Assembly (NCBI RefSeq): GCF_009680455.1
Contig: NZ_WKRD01000006.1
Location: 1-64,000, forward strand
Origin: Lachnospira eligens
Lineage (GTDB): Bacteria > Bacillota > Clostridia > Lachnospirales > Lachnospiraceae
DNA length: 64,000 nt
Reading direction: 5' to 3'
Shown: in pieces, positions 8,210-17,170 of the stretch
How positions within the stretch are numbered: position 1 is the stretch's first letter
How the letters are laid out: each line of letters begins with the position of its first letter
Position numbers and translations under genes: made by a program
Notes under the pieces: model-generated
Told to the model about the DNA's origin: nothing
Database searches by the model: none
What the model saw: the letters and a program-made list of their open reading frames with translations, nothing else

Positions 8210-8734
8210 TTAACTATAAAGTTCTTCAAGAGTCCTGGCTATCTCGCCAGCATCACAGTCACATCCGTTTTCTTCCCATTTTAAAAATGTATTAAGCAAT
8301 CCGCCAGAGTAACAGTATAGTCTGTACTCAGAGTAATTCTTAGGATTCGTAAAATGTTCAGACATAAAATTATTAATACTGTTAATAAGAATAGAATGAA
8401 GTCCACATCTTGAAAGAGTAAGAAAATAATCCTTATACCGGTTAAAGAATTCAAGTGCAAAAAGAATGTGGGAATAATCCAGAAAGCTCCCGTTTTCAGG
8501 GTTGTTGGCACATTCTTCCAGATATTCAATTATAATAATATTAAGATAGTCGCATAGTGCATCATGGATTGATTCATAATATTTGTAAAAAGTTATGCGT
8601 GATACACCGGCACATTTCGCCACACTCGTAATTCGAATCTTATCAAAATCAGTGTTTTTAAGAAGCTTGATTATTGCTTCACCTATGCACATTCGTGTAA
8701 ATGTATTTTTAGAATCTTTGTTAACTATATTCAT
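8210..8734 (-). CDS. TetR/AcrR-family transcriptional regulator
   Basis: The product has 174 residues. The N-terminal helix-turn-helix (about residues 14-60) reads IGEAIIKLLKNTDFDKIRIT then VAKCAGVSRITFYKYYESIH, the standard TetR recognition helix with FYKYY. The C-terminal ligand domain (about 110 residues) resembles the short TetR_C types found beside Firmicute membrane or lipid genes. An 11-bp perfect inverted repeat sits immediately upstream of its ribosome binding site and divides it from the divergent DegV gene. Autoregulation plus control of DegV is therefore the simplest reading. The ligand is unknown. Confidence 0.85.
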   Translation of the reverse strand: MNIVNKDSKNTFTRMCIGEAIIKLLKNTDFDKIRITSVAKCAGVSRITFYKYYESIHDALCDYLNIIIIEYLEECANNPENGSFLDYSHILFALEFFNRYKDYFLTLSRCGLHSILINSINNFMSEHFTNPKNYSEYRLYCYSGGLLNTFLKWEENGCDCDAGEIARTLEELYS

Positions 8735-8748
8735 AATGTACTCCTGAA

Positions 8749-8775
8749 ATATACAAAAACGCTATTTTTGTATAT
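8749..8775. promoter_or_regulatory. Candidate TetR operator
   Basis: ATATACAAAAA (8749-8759) and TTTTTGTATAT (8765-8775) form a perfect 11-bp inverted repeat with a 5-bp spacer. It sits 4 bp from the minus-strand tetR ribosome binding site (CTCCT, 8741-8745) and in the tetR-degV intergenic promoter region. Confidence 0.6.
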
Positions 8776-8864
8776 TGTAACACTATAAGTTATAAAATAC
8801 AATATGACATAGTATTTAAAACTACATCGAAACGGAGTATATCCGGCAAACAGGAGGATTAATA

Positions 8865-9692
8865 ATGAGATTAGTAGCAGATTCAGCATGCGATATAAAA
8901 GAACTTAGGGGAATGGTTTTTAAGGCAGTTCCGCTTACAATATCTACAGATAACGAGGAGTTTTGTGATGATGGGCAGCTTGATATTCACAGAATGCTTG
9001 ATATTCTTGAAAAACATAAGGGACGTTCATATACTGCGTGCCCTGGAATAGATGCATGGCTTGAAGCTTTTGGTGATGATGATGAGATATTTGTTGTAAC
9101 AATAACTGCAGGAATGTCAGGAACATATAATTCTGCAATGGCAGCGAGGGCAGTATATTTGGAGGAACATCCACAGGCTAAAGTCAGGGTAATAGATTCT
9201 AAAAGCACTGGTCCACAGATGCGTATTATACTGGAACAATTGCAGCAAATGATTGAAGAAGGAAAGAAATTTGAAGAGATAGATGGAGCGATAGATGCAT
9301 ATATGCAGAAAACAAGACTGTTCTGTTCATTAAAATCATTGCATAATCTTGCACAGAATGGTCGTGTAAGCAAGGTTGTAGCATCGGCTGCGGAGGTTCT
9401 TGGCATAAGTGTAATAGGAACAGCAAGCAGTCATGGAACATTGGAAGCAATCGGTAAATGCAGAGGTGATAAAAAGCTTCTTGTAAAACTGCAGGCATTA
9501 CTTGACGATGCAGGATATGAAGGCGGAAAGCTGAGAATATGTCATGTTGAGAATGAAGCTCTTGCAGATAAGATAGCAGATATGATAAAGCAGGCATATG
9601 GTACTACGGATGTGTGCGTATATAAAGCAGGAGGATTATGCAGTTATTATGCTGAGCGAGGCGGAATAATACTCAGCTGTGAAACAAAATAA
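8865..9692 (+). CDS. DegV-family fatty-acid-binding protein (FakB-like)
   Basis: The product has 275 residues spanning the whole DegV fold. MRLVADSACDI gives the usual N-terminal strand with DSxxD, TACPGIDAWLEAFG covers the first ligand-binding segment, and ITAGMSGTYNSAMAAR matches the conserved SGTYxSA block. SLKSLHNLAQNGRVSK matches the conserved L..L..GGRI region. DegV proteins bind a fatty acid, and FakB members present it to the kinase FakA so that exogenous fatty acid enters phospholipid synthesis. Its position directly in front of the fatty acid synthesis operon fits that role, though this is inference and no fakA is in the window. AGGAGG lies at the right distance before ATG 8865. Confidence 0.8.
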   Translation: MRLVADSACDIKELRGMVFKAVPLTISTDNEEFCDDGQLDIHRMLDILEKHKGRSYTACPGIDAWLEAFGDDDEIFVVTITAGMSGTYNSAMAARAVYLEEHPQAKVRVIDSKSTGPQMRIILEQLQQMIEEGKKFEEIDGAIDAYMQKTRLFCSLKSLHNLAQNGRVSKVVASAAEVLGISVIGTASSHGTLEAIGKCRGDKKLLVKLQALLDDAGYEGGKLRICHVENEALADKIADMIKQAYGTTDVCVYKAGGLCSYYAERGGIILSCETK

Positions 9693-9696
9693 ATAC

Positions 9697-9709
9697 TTTG
9701 AATATCAAA
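9697..9709. promoter_or_regulatory. FabT-type operator in front of the fatty acid operon
   Basis: TTTGAATATCAAA is a perfect 5+3+5 palindrome that matches the core of known FabT sites (TTTGA-N3-TCAAA). It ends 6 bp before the -35 box of the acpP promoter. The last gene of the operon encodes a MarR/FabT-like protein, its likely ligand. Confidence 0.65.
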
Positions 9710-9715
9710 ATAGTA

Positions 9716-9744
9716 TTGACAAACCTGATTTGTGCTCTTATAAT
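9716..9744 (+). promoter_or_regulatory. Sigma-A promoter of the fatty acid synthesis operon
   Basis: TTGACA (9716-9721) and TATAAT (9739-9744) are both consensus with a 17-bp spacer, about 60 bp before acpP. A second perfect 9-bp inverted repeat, AAATATATT/AATATATTT, lies at 9751-9773 around the expected transcription start. It may be another regulator site. Confidence 0.85.
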
Positions 9745-9802
9745 TAGCTCAAATATATTAGTTAAATATATTTAGATAAAATTATTTAAGGAGAACAAAA
9801 CA

Positions 9803-10033
9803 ATGACATTTGAAAAGGTAAAAGAAATTATTATGGATACTATTAACTGCTCAGAGGATAAGATTACATTAGAAGCGAATTTAAAGGATGATCTTGGAAT
9901 TGATTCACTTGATTCTATGGAACTTATGATGGCAGTTGAAGATGCTTATGGAATTACTGTTCCAGAAGAAGAACTTCCTAATCTTACATCAGTTAAAGCA
10001 ATTGTTGAGTATGTTGACAAGAATGCAGCTTAA
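9803..10033 (+). CDS. acpP: Acyl carrier protein
   Basis: The protein has 76 residues and is strongly acidic. The phosphopantetheine site is GIDSLDSMEL with Ser35 as the attachment residue. Helices II and III (VEDAYGITVPEEEL) match standard ACP. It carries growing acyl chains in type II fatty acid synthesis in the cytoplasm. AAGGAG precedes the ATG. It is the first gene of the operon and is separated by 29 bp from accB. Modification needs an AcpS- or Sfp-type transferase; an Sfp homologue is at 56954-57646. Confidence 0.97.
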   Translation: MTFEKVKEIIMDTINCSEDKITLEANLKDDLGIDSLDSMELMMAVEDAYGITVPEEELPNLTSVKAIVEYVDKNAA

Positions 10034-10062
10034 TATAAAGATTTTAAGGAAGACAGTTTGTT

Positions 10063-10515
10063 ATGGATATTAATGATATTTATGGGATTATAGATAAGTT
10101 TGATGCAAGTGGATGCAGCGAACTGAATCTGGAGATGAATGGCGTATGCCTTGGACTGAAGAAAACAATGCACGAAGCCAAATGTGATGTGCCTGTAAAG
10201 AAAGATATTGTTCGCATTAATACAGAACAGGAACAGACCGTTACAACTATTCAGGACGTACAGCCACAGTCAGATGAGCATATTAAAGAAATTAAAGCAC
10301 CATTGGTTGGAACTTTCTATACAGCAGCAGGTCCTGATGAGGAACCTTTTGTAAAACCAGGGCAGAGCGTTCATGCCGGTGATGTTATTGGAATAATTGA
10401 AGCAATGAAGCTGATGAACGAAGTTACAGCAGATTGTGACGGTACGGTTAAGGAAGTGGCAGCAGAGAATGGCACTATGGTTGAGTATGGACAGCCGCTT
10501 GTAATCCTTAATTAA
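10063..10515 (+). CDS. accB: Biotin carboxyl carrier protein of acetyl-CoA carboxylase
   Basis: The product has 150 residues. An N-terminal region of about 70 residues is followed by a linker and a biotinyl domain of about 75 residues. The biotin site EAMKLMNEV carries Lys116, and the domain ends with the usual YGQPLVILN. BCCP shuttles carboxybiotin between AccC and the AccA/AccD transferase. It lies between acpP and accC with short gaps and is clearly part of one transcript. Confidence 0.96.
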   Translation: MDINDIYGIIDKFDASGCSELNLEMNGVCLGLKKTMHEAKCDVPVKKDIVRINTEQEQTVTTIQDVQPQSDEHIKEIKAPLVGTFYTAAGPDEEPFVKPGQSVHAGDVIGIIEAMKLMNEVTADCDGTVKEVAAENGTMVEYGQPLVILN

Positions 10516-10529
10516 CGGAGGTAGCAGAA

Positions 10530-11885
10530 GTGTTTAAGAGAATACTGATAGCAAACCGTGGTGAAATAGCGTTAAGGATAATCAGATGCTGCCGTGAGAT
10601 GGATGTAGAAACCGTAATTGTATATTCAACAGCCGATAAGGATTCACTTGCTGTTATGGCAGCAGACAAGGCAGTTTGCATTGGACCGGCAAAGGCGGCT
10701 GAAAGTTATCTTAATCAGGATGCGATAATAGAAACAGCAATATTGACAGGGTGTGAGGCAGTCCACCCTGGTTATGGTTTTCTGTCTGAGAATGCTGCAT
10801 TTGCAAGAAAATGTGAGGAGAACAATCTTATATTTATAGGACCATCAGCAGACATAATAAGCAGCATGGGAGATAAACAGTCGGCAAGGCAGCTTATGAT
10901 TGAATGCGGGGTTCCGGTTGTACCAGGCTCTGATGGTCTGGTTGTAACAGCAGAGGAAGCAGCACACATTGCAGAAAGAATTGGTTATCCGGTACTTATT
11001 AAAGCGTCAGCTGGAGGCGGTGGAAAAGGAATGCGCAAGGCATTCAGCAGAGAAGATATAGAAAATGCATTTGAAACCGCTAAGAGTGAAGCTAAAGCTG
11101 CATTTGGCAACGATGATATGTACATAGAGAAGCTGATAATCAATCCACGGCATATTGAGATACAGATTCTTGCAGATAAATATGGCAATACAATATATCT
11201 TGGAGAACGTGACTGTTCAATCCAGCGTAATAATCAGAAACTTTTAGAGGAAGCTCCGAGTGCAAGATTATGTAAAGATAAGCGGGCAGTCATGGGAGAG
11301 ACTGCAGTAAGGGCTGCCAGAGCAGCAGGATATTATAGTGCAGGAACTGTTGAATTCGTTGTGAATGAACAGGGTGACTACTATTTTATAGAGATGAATA
11401 CGAGAATACAGGTTGAACATCCGGTAACTGAGCAGGTTACAGGAATTGACCTTATAAGAGAACAGATAAGAATAGCTGCCGGAATGAAGCTTAATATCAC
11501 TCAGGAAGATACATGCGTCAATGGGCATGCAATTGAGTGCAGAATAAATGCGGCTACACCGGGAGTTATTAAATTCTTACATTTTCCAGATGGTTATGGA
11601 GTAAGAGTTGAGAGCCATCTTTTTGAAGGTTATGAAGTGAGTCCGTTTTATGATTCAATGATTGCCAAGATTATAGTGACTGGAAGCAGCAGACTTGAGG
11701 CGGTAAGACGATTAAGAAGAGCTCTTGAGGAACTGATAATTGAAGGAGTTAAGACTAACAGAGAGTTCATGCATCTTCTTACATATCATAAGGATTTTAT
11801 AAGAGGAAATTACAATACAGGTTTCTGGGAGAAGAATCATACCGAAATTGAAAAGTGGCTTAAGGAAGGAATTACAGTTAAATGA
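10530..11885 (+). CDS. accC: Biotin carboxylase subunit of acetyl-CoA carboxylase
   Basis: The product has 451 residues, full length for AccC. The N-terminal domain begins [20 protein letters not shown]. The ATP-grasp domain includes [12 protein letters not shown] (glycine-rich loop) and the catalytic stretch [20 protein letters not shown]. The C-terminal domain carries [12 protein letters not shown]. The enzyme uses ATP and bicarbonate to carboxylate biotin on AccB. The start is GTG 10530, preceded by GGAGG. Its stop overlaps the accD start (ATGA), a sign of translational coupling. Confidence 0.97.
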   Translation: MFKRILIANRGEIALRIIRCCREMDVETVIVYSTADKDSLAVMAADKAVCIGPAKAAESYLNQDAIIETAILTGCEAVHPGYGFLSENAAFARKCEENNLIFIGPSADIISSMGDKQSARQLMIECGVPVVPGSDGLVVTAEEAAHIAERIGYPVLIKASAGGGGKGMRKAFSREDIENAFETAKSEAKAAFGNDDMYIEKLIINPRHIEIQILADKYGNTIYLGERDCSIQRNNQKLLEEAPSARLCKDKRAVMGETAVRAARAAGYYSAGTVEFVVNEQGDYYFIEMNTRIQVEHPVTEQVTGIDLIREQIRIAAGMKLNITQEDTCVNGHAIECRINAATPGVIKFLHFPDGYGVRVESHLFEGYEVSPFYDSMIAKIIVTGSSRLEAVRRLRRALEELIIEGVKTNREFMHLLTYHKDFIRGNYNTGFWEKNHTEIEKWLKEGITVK

Positions 11886-12655
11886 ATATCAATGACATTT
11901 TCTTAAAGCGTAAGAAAAGGTGGGGTACTATCAACAGATTAAGGGATAGTGAGGAACAGGCAGACGGAAGCCTTACACCATCAAGAAGAATTGCACTTAT
12001 AAGTGATGACAAAAGTTTCAGGGAATTGTATGCACAGGTTAAGACAGGCAATCCAAACAGCTTTCCGGGATATGAGAAAAAGGTTGAAGCAAACAGATTA
12101 AAGACAGGCCAGCAGGATGCAGTAGTTACTGGAACATGCCGAATTGGCGGAGTCAAAACAGCTGTTGCAGTTATGGATAAAAGATTTCTTATGGGAAGCA
12201 TGGGAATTGCGGTAGGTGAAAAGATTACAAGACTCACAGAATATGCAATGAAAAGAAAACTGCCACTTATAATATTCGCTGCAAGCGGTGGAGCGAGAAT
12301 GCAGGAAGGTCTTTTCTCGCTTATGCAGATGGCAAAGACAACAGCGGCAATTGAAAAGTTCAAGGATGCTGGTGGATTATTTATATCATATCTCACTAAT
12401 CCGACAACAGGTGGTGTGAGCGCAAGCTTTGCAAGTCTTGGTGACATTATAATTGCTGAACCAGGAGCACTTATATGCTTTGCCGGGCCAAGAGTTATTG
12501 AACAGACTATCGGACAGAAGCTGCCGGAAGGCTTCCAGCATTCAGAGTTTCTGTTAGAACATGGCATGATAGATATGATAGTTGACAGAAAAGATATGAA
12601 GCAGACTTTATCAAAGATATTGAAAATGCATGTGAATACCGGAGGAGAAGCATGA
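11882..12655 (+). CDS. accD: Acetyl-CoA carboxylase carboxyltransferase beta subunit, lacking the zinc ribbon
   Basis: The product has 257 residues. The crotonase-like core matches AccD closely: [20 protein letters not shown], then [15 protein letters not shown] and [19 protein letters not shown]. The enzyme transfers CO2 from carboxybiotin to acetyl-CoA, pairing with AccA. Bacterial AccD normally begins with a four-cysteine zinc ribbon of about 50 residues. Here the N-terminal 70 residues contain no cysteine, and the Zn module is replaced by a short basic segment ([15 protein letters not shown]). This is probably a lineage feature rather than damage, since both ends overlap neighbouring genes properly. 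Confidence 0.95.
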   Translation: MNINDIFLKRKKRWGTINRLRDSEEQADGSLTPSRRIALISDDKSFRELYAQVKTGNPNSFPGYEKKVEANRLKTGQQDAVVTGTCRIGGVKTAVAVMDKRFLMGSMGIAVGEKITRLTEYAMKRKLPLIIFAASGGARMQEGLFSLMQMAKTTAAIEKFKDAGGLFISYLTNPTTGGVSASFASLGDIIIAEPGALICFAGPRVIEQTIGQKLPEGFQHSEFLLEHGMIDMIVDRKDMKQTLSKILKMHVNTGGEA

Positions 12656-13443
12656 ACAGTGAAAATGTTTTAACACCATATGAGAAAGTTCTTGCAGCCA
12701 GAAAAAGCGACCGTCCGGATATTATGAAATACATAGAAGTGCTTTTTGATGATTTTATAGAAATGCATGGTGACAGATACTATAAAGATGATAAAAGCCT
12801 TGTTGCAGGAATTGCTTCATTTAATGGGGAAACGGTAACTGTTATTGGAAACCGTAAAGGAAAGAATATAGAAGAGAATATAAGATATAACTTCGGAATG
12901 GCGTCACCTGAAGGGTATAGAAAAGCAGTCCGTGTTATGAAACAGGCTGAAAAATTCAGGAGACCTGTCATAACATTTGTTGACACGCCAGGTGCATATC
13001 CAGGCATGGAAGCAGAAAGCAACGGGCAGAGTAATGCGATTGCGGGAAGTATAGCAGCAATGCTTAAGCTTACAGTACCTGTTATATCTGTAATCACAGG
13101 CGAAGGCGGAAGTGGCGGTGCATTGGCACTGGCAGCAGCCGACAGAGTGTACATGCTTGAAAATGCAGTATATTCGATTCTGTCTCCGGAAGGGTTTGCG
13201 TCAATAATATATAAGGATGCTAAGAAAGCACCACAGGCAAGTGAGATTATGAAGCTTACTGCACAGGAGCTTTTTACTGCCGGACTCGTTGACGGTGTAA
13301 TAGCAGAAGGAGACAGGTGTTTTTCAGATATAGCAAGAATGTTAGAAAAAGAACTCGGAATTCTTTGCAGGATGAAATCAAAAGAGCTTGTTAATTCAAG
13401 ATATGACAAATTCAGGAATATAGACAGGGGAGAGATAAAGTGA
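12652..13443 (+). CDS. accA: Acetyl-CoA carboxylase carboxyltransferase alpha subunit
   Basis: The product has 263 residues, the short Firmicute form. The core shows [13 protein letters not shown] near residue 37, [14 protein letters not shown], and the oxyanion/glycine-rich [20 protein letters not shown]. It ends with a helical segment. AccA forms an A2D2 transferase with AccD that makes malonyl-CoA, the first committed step of fatty acid synthesis. It overlaps accD (ATGA) and fabH (GTGA) by four bases at each end, so the subunits are coupled. Confidence 0.97.
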   Translation: MNSENVLTPYEKVLAARKSDRPDIMKYIEVLFDDFIEMHGDRYYKDDKSLVAGIASFNGETVTVIGNRKGKNIEENIRYNFGMASPEGYRKAVRVMKQAEKFRRPVITFVDTPGAYPGMEAESNGQSNAIAGSIAAMLKLTVPVISVITGEGGSGGALALAAADRVYMLENAVYSILSPEGFASIIYKDAKKAPQASEIMKLTAQELFTAGLVDGVIAEGDRCFSDIARMLEKELGILCRMKSKELVNSRYDKFRNIDRGEIK

Positions 13444-14375
13444 AAGGCATTCAGATAGTGTCCACAGGGAAAGCACTCCCAGAAGAGATAATTACGAATG
13501 ATGACTTAAGCCAGATTGTTGATACAAATGATGAATGGATAACAACAAGAACAGGTATTAAGAAAAGATACAGATGTACACAGGAAAATACTACATCACT
13601 TGCAGTCAGAGCAGCATATGAAGCGGTAGAAGCATCAGGTGTGGATATTGCAGAAATAGGTGCAGTTATAGTTGCAACTTCAACGGCTGATAATGCATTT
13701 CCATCTACTGCAGCAATTGTACAGAAGGAACTCGGATTGGCAGAGAATGTACTTGCATTTGATTTAAGCAGTGCATGTACAGGTTTTCTGCATGCATTAA
13801 ATGTTGGACAGGCATTGTTTAACAGCACTGATTATAAATACATACTGCTTATTGGCAGTGAACAGATGTCTAAGATATTAGATTATACAGACCGCTCAAC
13901 ATGTGTGCTTTTTGGAGATGGTGCAGGTGCAGTTCTTATAAAAGCGGCTGACAATATGTATAGACAGATTAATTACACAAGAGGCGATACTGATGTACTT
14001 GTATGCAGAGGTATAGGTGCACAGGATGCATATGTAAAGATGAATGGAAATGCGGTGTTCCGTTTTGCAGTTGATGTTCTTAAACAGGGAATTGATGAAA
14101 TATTGAAAAAATCGGACATGACACTTGATGACATAGATTATATTGTGTGCCATCAGGCTAATGAAAGAATTATCAATCATGTAAAGAAAAAATATCCGGG
14201 ACATGAAGATAAGTTCTATATAAATATAGCGGAATACGGTAATACATCAGCGGCAAGTATCCCAATAGCACTAGATGAGTTAGCACAAAGCGGATGCTTT
14301 GACAAAGGCAGAAAGCTGATTCTTGCGGGCTTTGGGGCGGGGCTTAGCTGGAGCAGTGCTTTGATAGAGACATAA
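13440..14375 (+). CDS. fabH: 3-oxoacyl-ACP synthase III
   Basis: The product has 311 residues of thiolase fold. The catalytic triad is visible: Cys113 in SSACTGFLHAL, His in VCHQANERI (about 239) and Asn in YGNTSAASIP (about 269). FabH condenses acetyl-CoA or branched acyl-CoA starters with malonyl-ACP, so it sets chain starter type. The start is GTG 13440 inside the accA stop. Malonyl-ACP would need FabD, and no fabD is in this operon. Confidence 0.97.
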   Translation: MKGIQIVSTGKALPEEIITNDDLSQIVDTNDEWITTRTGIKKRYRCTQENTTSLAVRAAYEAVEASGVDIAEIGAVIVATSTADNAFPSTAAIVQKELGLAENVLAFDLSSACTGFLHALNVGQALFNSTDYKYILLIGSEQMSKILDYTDRSTCVLFGDGAGAVLIKAADNMYRQINYTRGDTDVLVCRGIGAQDAYVKMNGNAVFRFAVDVLKQGIDEILKKSDMTLDDIDYIVCHQANERIINHVKKKYPGHEDKFYINIAEYGNTSAASIPIALDELAQSGCFDKGRKLILAGFGAGLSWSSALIET

Positions 14376-14389
14376 TAAGGAGCAGCATA

Positions 14390-15319
14390 ATGAGATTAGA
14401 TAAGATGTTAGGAATAAAATATCCGTTTATACAGGGCGGAATGGCTAATATTGCAACAGGAGAATTTGCAGCTGCAGTTAGTAATGCAGGCGGACTGGGG
14501 CTTATTGGAGCTGGTGGAATGAACACGGATATGCTTCGTGAAAACATAAGAAAATGCAGAACACTTACGGATAAACCATTTGGTGTGAATCTTATGCTTA
14601 TGAATCCGGAAGCTGATGCAATGGCAGAACTGCTTGTGGAAGAAAATGTAAAGATTGTAACAACAGGAGCAGGAAGTCCGGCTAAATATATGGAAAAATG
14701 GAAGTCTAATGGAATGATGGTTATACCGGTTGTTTCGAGTGCAGCGCTTGCAATAAGAATGGAGCGTTTCGGAGCTGATGCAGTAGTTGCAGAGGGAACA
14801 GAAAGTGGTGGTCATGTCGGCGAGATGACAACTATGACACTTGTCCCAAAGGTAGTTGACAGTGTGAATATTCCGGTTATTGCGGCCGGAGGAATTGCAG
14901 ATGGCAGACAGCTTGCAGCAGCATTTGCACTTGGTGCGGCAGGTGTACAGATGGGAACTTGTCTTCTGGCAAGTACAGAGTGTCCTATACATGATAATTA
15001 TAAGCAGGCAATACTTAAAGCAAAGGATAATGACACGATAGTTACAGGAAGAATTGCTGGTACTCCTGTGCGTGTGCTTAAAAATGAGATGTCACGCGAG
15101 TATGTAAAGCAGGAGAAGGCAGGTGCTGATAAGATGGAACTTGAGAAATATACATTAGGTTCTCTTCGTAAGGCAGTGTTTGACGGTGACACAATGAATG
15201 GCTCACTGATGGCAGGTCAGGTTGCAGGCCAGATTGATAAGATACAGCCAATTGAGAAAATATTTGAACAAATATATGAAGAATATGAGGCTGTGCGAAA
15301 GGAATTGTATGCAGATTAA
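14390..15319 (+). CDS. fabK: FMN-dependent enoyl-ACP reductase II
   Basis: The product has 309 residues. It is a TIM-barrel of the nitronate-monooxygenase/FabK family: YPFIQGGMANIATGEFAAAV at the N-terminus, SGGHVGEMTTMTLVPKVVD with the GGH motif at about residue 140, then AAGGIADGRQLAAAFALGA and GVQMGTCLLAS for FMN phosphate binding. FabK reduces the double bond in each elongation round with NAD(P)H and is triclosan-insensitive. The order fabH-fabK is typical of Firmicute operons. It overlaps the next gene, a related reductase, by 11 bp. Confidence 0.92.
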   Translation: MRLDKMLGIKYPFIQGGMANIATGEFAAAVSNAGGLGLIGAGGMNTDMLRENIRKCRTLTDKPFGVNLMLMNPEADAMAELLVEENVKIVTTGAGSPAKYMEKWKSNGMMVIPVVSSAALAIRMERFGADAVVAEGTESGGHVGEMTTMTLVPKVVDSVNIPVIAAGGIADGRQLAAAFALGAAGVQMGTCLLASTECPIHDNYKQAILKAKDNDTIVTGRIAGTPVRVLKNEMSREYVKQEKAGADKMELEKYTLGSLRKAVFDGDTMNGSLMAGQVAGQIDKIQPIEKIFEQIYEEYEAVRKELYAD

Positions 15320-16382
15320 GGACAAGGTACTTGATGTTCCGGTAATTCAGGGCGGTATGGGTGTCGGAGTTTCACTTTCATCCCTTGCAGGTGCAGTTGC
15401 AGCAAGCGGGGCATGTGGAGTTATCAGTTCTGTTAATGCAGGTTATGATGAACAGGATTTTGAGAGCAGCCCCTTTAAGGCGAATCTGAGGGCACTTGAT
15501 TACCATATTAAGAGAGCTAAGCAGATTGCAGCAGAAAGTACAAAGAAGGGACTTGTAGCTGTAAATATTATGACGGCAGTTTCTCATTATGAGGAAAGCT
15601 GTAAGACCGCAGTTTCAGCAGGAGCAGATATTATTATCTCAGGTGCAGGACTGCCTCTTAATCTGCCACAGTTTACTAAGGGAACAGATACACTGGCAGC
15701 ACCCATTGTTTCAAGTGGCAGGGCTGCCAGGATAATTATGAAAACTTATAAGAAGCATTATGATGTGTATCCGGATATGTTCATTATTGAAGGCAGCATG
15801 GCAGGAGGACATTTAGGCTTTGGTGCAGATGATATTACACAGGGAAAAACACAGACTAACGATGAAATATTGTCAGATGTACTTGCTGTGATAGAAGAGT
15901 CCGGTGCGGATATCCCGGTATTTGTTGCTGGAGGTGTGTTTGATGGCAAAGATATGGCACATTATGTAAATAAAGGTGCTGCCGGGGTACAGATTGCGAC
16001 AAGATTCATTGCTACCAATGAATGTGATGCTTCAGATACATTTAAACAGGCTGTTGTTAATGCAAAAAGAGAAGACATCCGTATTATTAAAAGTCCTGTT
16101 GGAATGCCGGCACGTGCAATTAACAGCCCACTGCTTGAAAGGCTTGATGCAGGAGAAACCTTCACGGCAAGAAAATGTAATGGTTGTCTTACAGCATGTA
16201 AGAAGGATGACAGTATACCATATTGCATAAGCAGGGCACTTATAGCAGCAGTTAAGGGTGACTGGGATAATGGACTGTTTTTTGCAGGAAGTAATGCAGA
16301 CAGAGTTGACCGGATAATGAGCGTACAGGAACTTATTAATGAGATTATGACAGATTATAGATTGAATAAATCGGACATATAA
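15309..16382 (+). CDS. Second FabK-like/nitronate monooxygenase-family flavoprotein
   Basis: The product has 357 residues, related to but not a duplicate of FabK. It shows PVIQGGMGVGVSLSSLAGAV, IIEGSMAGGHLGFGADD, FVAGGVFDGKDMAHYVNKGA and VQIATRFIAT, all matching FMN-binding TIM-barrel landmarks. The C-terminal 70 residues add a cysteine-rich segment, CNGCLTACKK then YCIS, absent from FabK. ATG 15309 with GAAAGGA before it is preferred to a start at 15222, which lies inside fabK. It occupies the slot where many Firmicute operons have fabD. Its role is unknown: an alternative enoyl reductase, an FMN oxidoreductase protecting the pathway, or a nitronate monooxygenase. Confidence 0.8.
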   Translation: MQIKDKVLDVPVIQGGMGVGVSLSSLAGAVAASGACGVISSVNAGYDEQDFESSPFKANLRALDYHIKRAKQIAAESTKKGLVAVNIMTAVSHYEESCKTAVSAGADIIISGAGLPLNLPQFTKGTDTLAAPIVSSGRAARIIMKTYKKHYDVYPDMFIIEGSMAGGHLGFGADDITQGKTQTNDEILSDVLAVIEESGADIPVFVAGGVFDGKDMAHYVNKGAAGVQIATRFIATNECDASDTFKQAVVNAKREDIRIIKSPVGMPARAINSPLLERLDAGETFTARKCNGCLTACKKDDSIPYCISRALIAAVKGDWDNGLFFAGSNADRVDRIMSVQELINEIMTDYRLNKSDI

Positions 16383-16426
16383 GCTTTGGTTGAGCAAATC
16401 TGACATGGATTTGGAAAGGATAGGGA

Positions 16427-17170
16427 ATGACTGAGAGAAGAAAAGCACTTATTACAGGTGCAAGCAGGGGAATAGGAAGGGCTATATGCGTTAAGCTTGC
16501 AAGTGAAGGAACGGATATTGTATTCAGTTACCGTTCAGGTGATGAGGCTGCCAGTGAAACAGTTAATTTATGCAGAGAGTATGGAATTGAAATCCATGCA
16601 ATTAAGGCAGATGTGAGTGATTCAGAGGAATGTGAGCGTTTAATTAGGGAAGCCGTGGATTTACTTGGCGGAAGAATTGATATTCTTGTCAATAATGCAG
16701 GAATTACTAAGGACAATCTTATTGGACGTATGAAGGATGAGGATTTCGATGCAGTTATAGATGTGAATCTAAAGGGTACATTTTATATGATGCGTGGTGT
16801 CTCAAGACTTATGTTAAGACAGAGAGCAGGAAGAATTATTAATATGAGTTCTGTTGTAGGTGTCATGGGCAATGCAGGGCAGGTTAATTATTCTGCAAGT
16901 AAAGCAGGTGTTATTGGCATGACGAAGTCACTTGCAAGAGAGCTTGCGTCAAGACATATTACTGTAAATGCGGTTGCACCGGGAATGATTGAAACTGATA
17001 TGACCGGAGCAATGTCAGACGCTGTTAAAGAAAAAGTGGTGGAGAATATACCTTTTAAAGAGATGGGAAAGCCGGAAGATATTGCAGAAACAGTAGCATT
17101 TCTTGCGGGTGACGGAGCACGATACATAACCGGACAGGTACTTTGTGTAGACGGAGGAATGGCAATATGA
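16427..17170 (+). CDS. fabG: 3-oxoacyl-ACP reductase
   Basis: The product has 247 residues, a classical short-chain dehydrogenase. The nucleotide-binding motif is TGASRGIGRAI, the structural motif is NNAG, and the catalytic set is Ser in NMSSVVG with YSASKAG (Tyr and Lys). The end MIETDMTGAM and DGGMAI are typical of FabG. It uses NADPH to reduce the 3-oxoacyl-ACP made by FabH and FabF. The stop overlaps the fabF start. Confidence 0.96.
   Translation: MTERRKALITGASRGIGRAICVKLASEGTDIVFSYRSGDEAASETVNLCREYGIEIHAIKADVSDSEECERLIREAVDLLGGRIDILVNNAGITKDNLIGRMKDEDFDAVIDVNLKGTFYMMRGVSRLMLRQRAGRIINMSSVVGVMGNAGQVNYSASKAGVIGMTKSLARELASRHITVNAVAPGMIETDMTGAMSDAVKEKVVENIPFKEMGKPEDIAETVAFLAGDGARYITGQVLCVDGGMAI

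Noticed and set aside
15222..15308. Longer N-terminus of the second FabK-like protein
   Set aside because: It lies inside fabK in another frame. The ATG at 15309 gives the standard family start.
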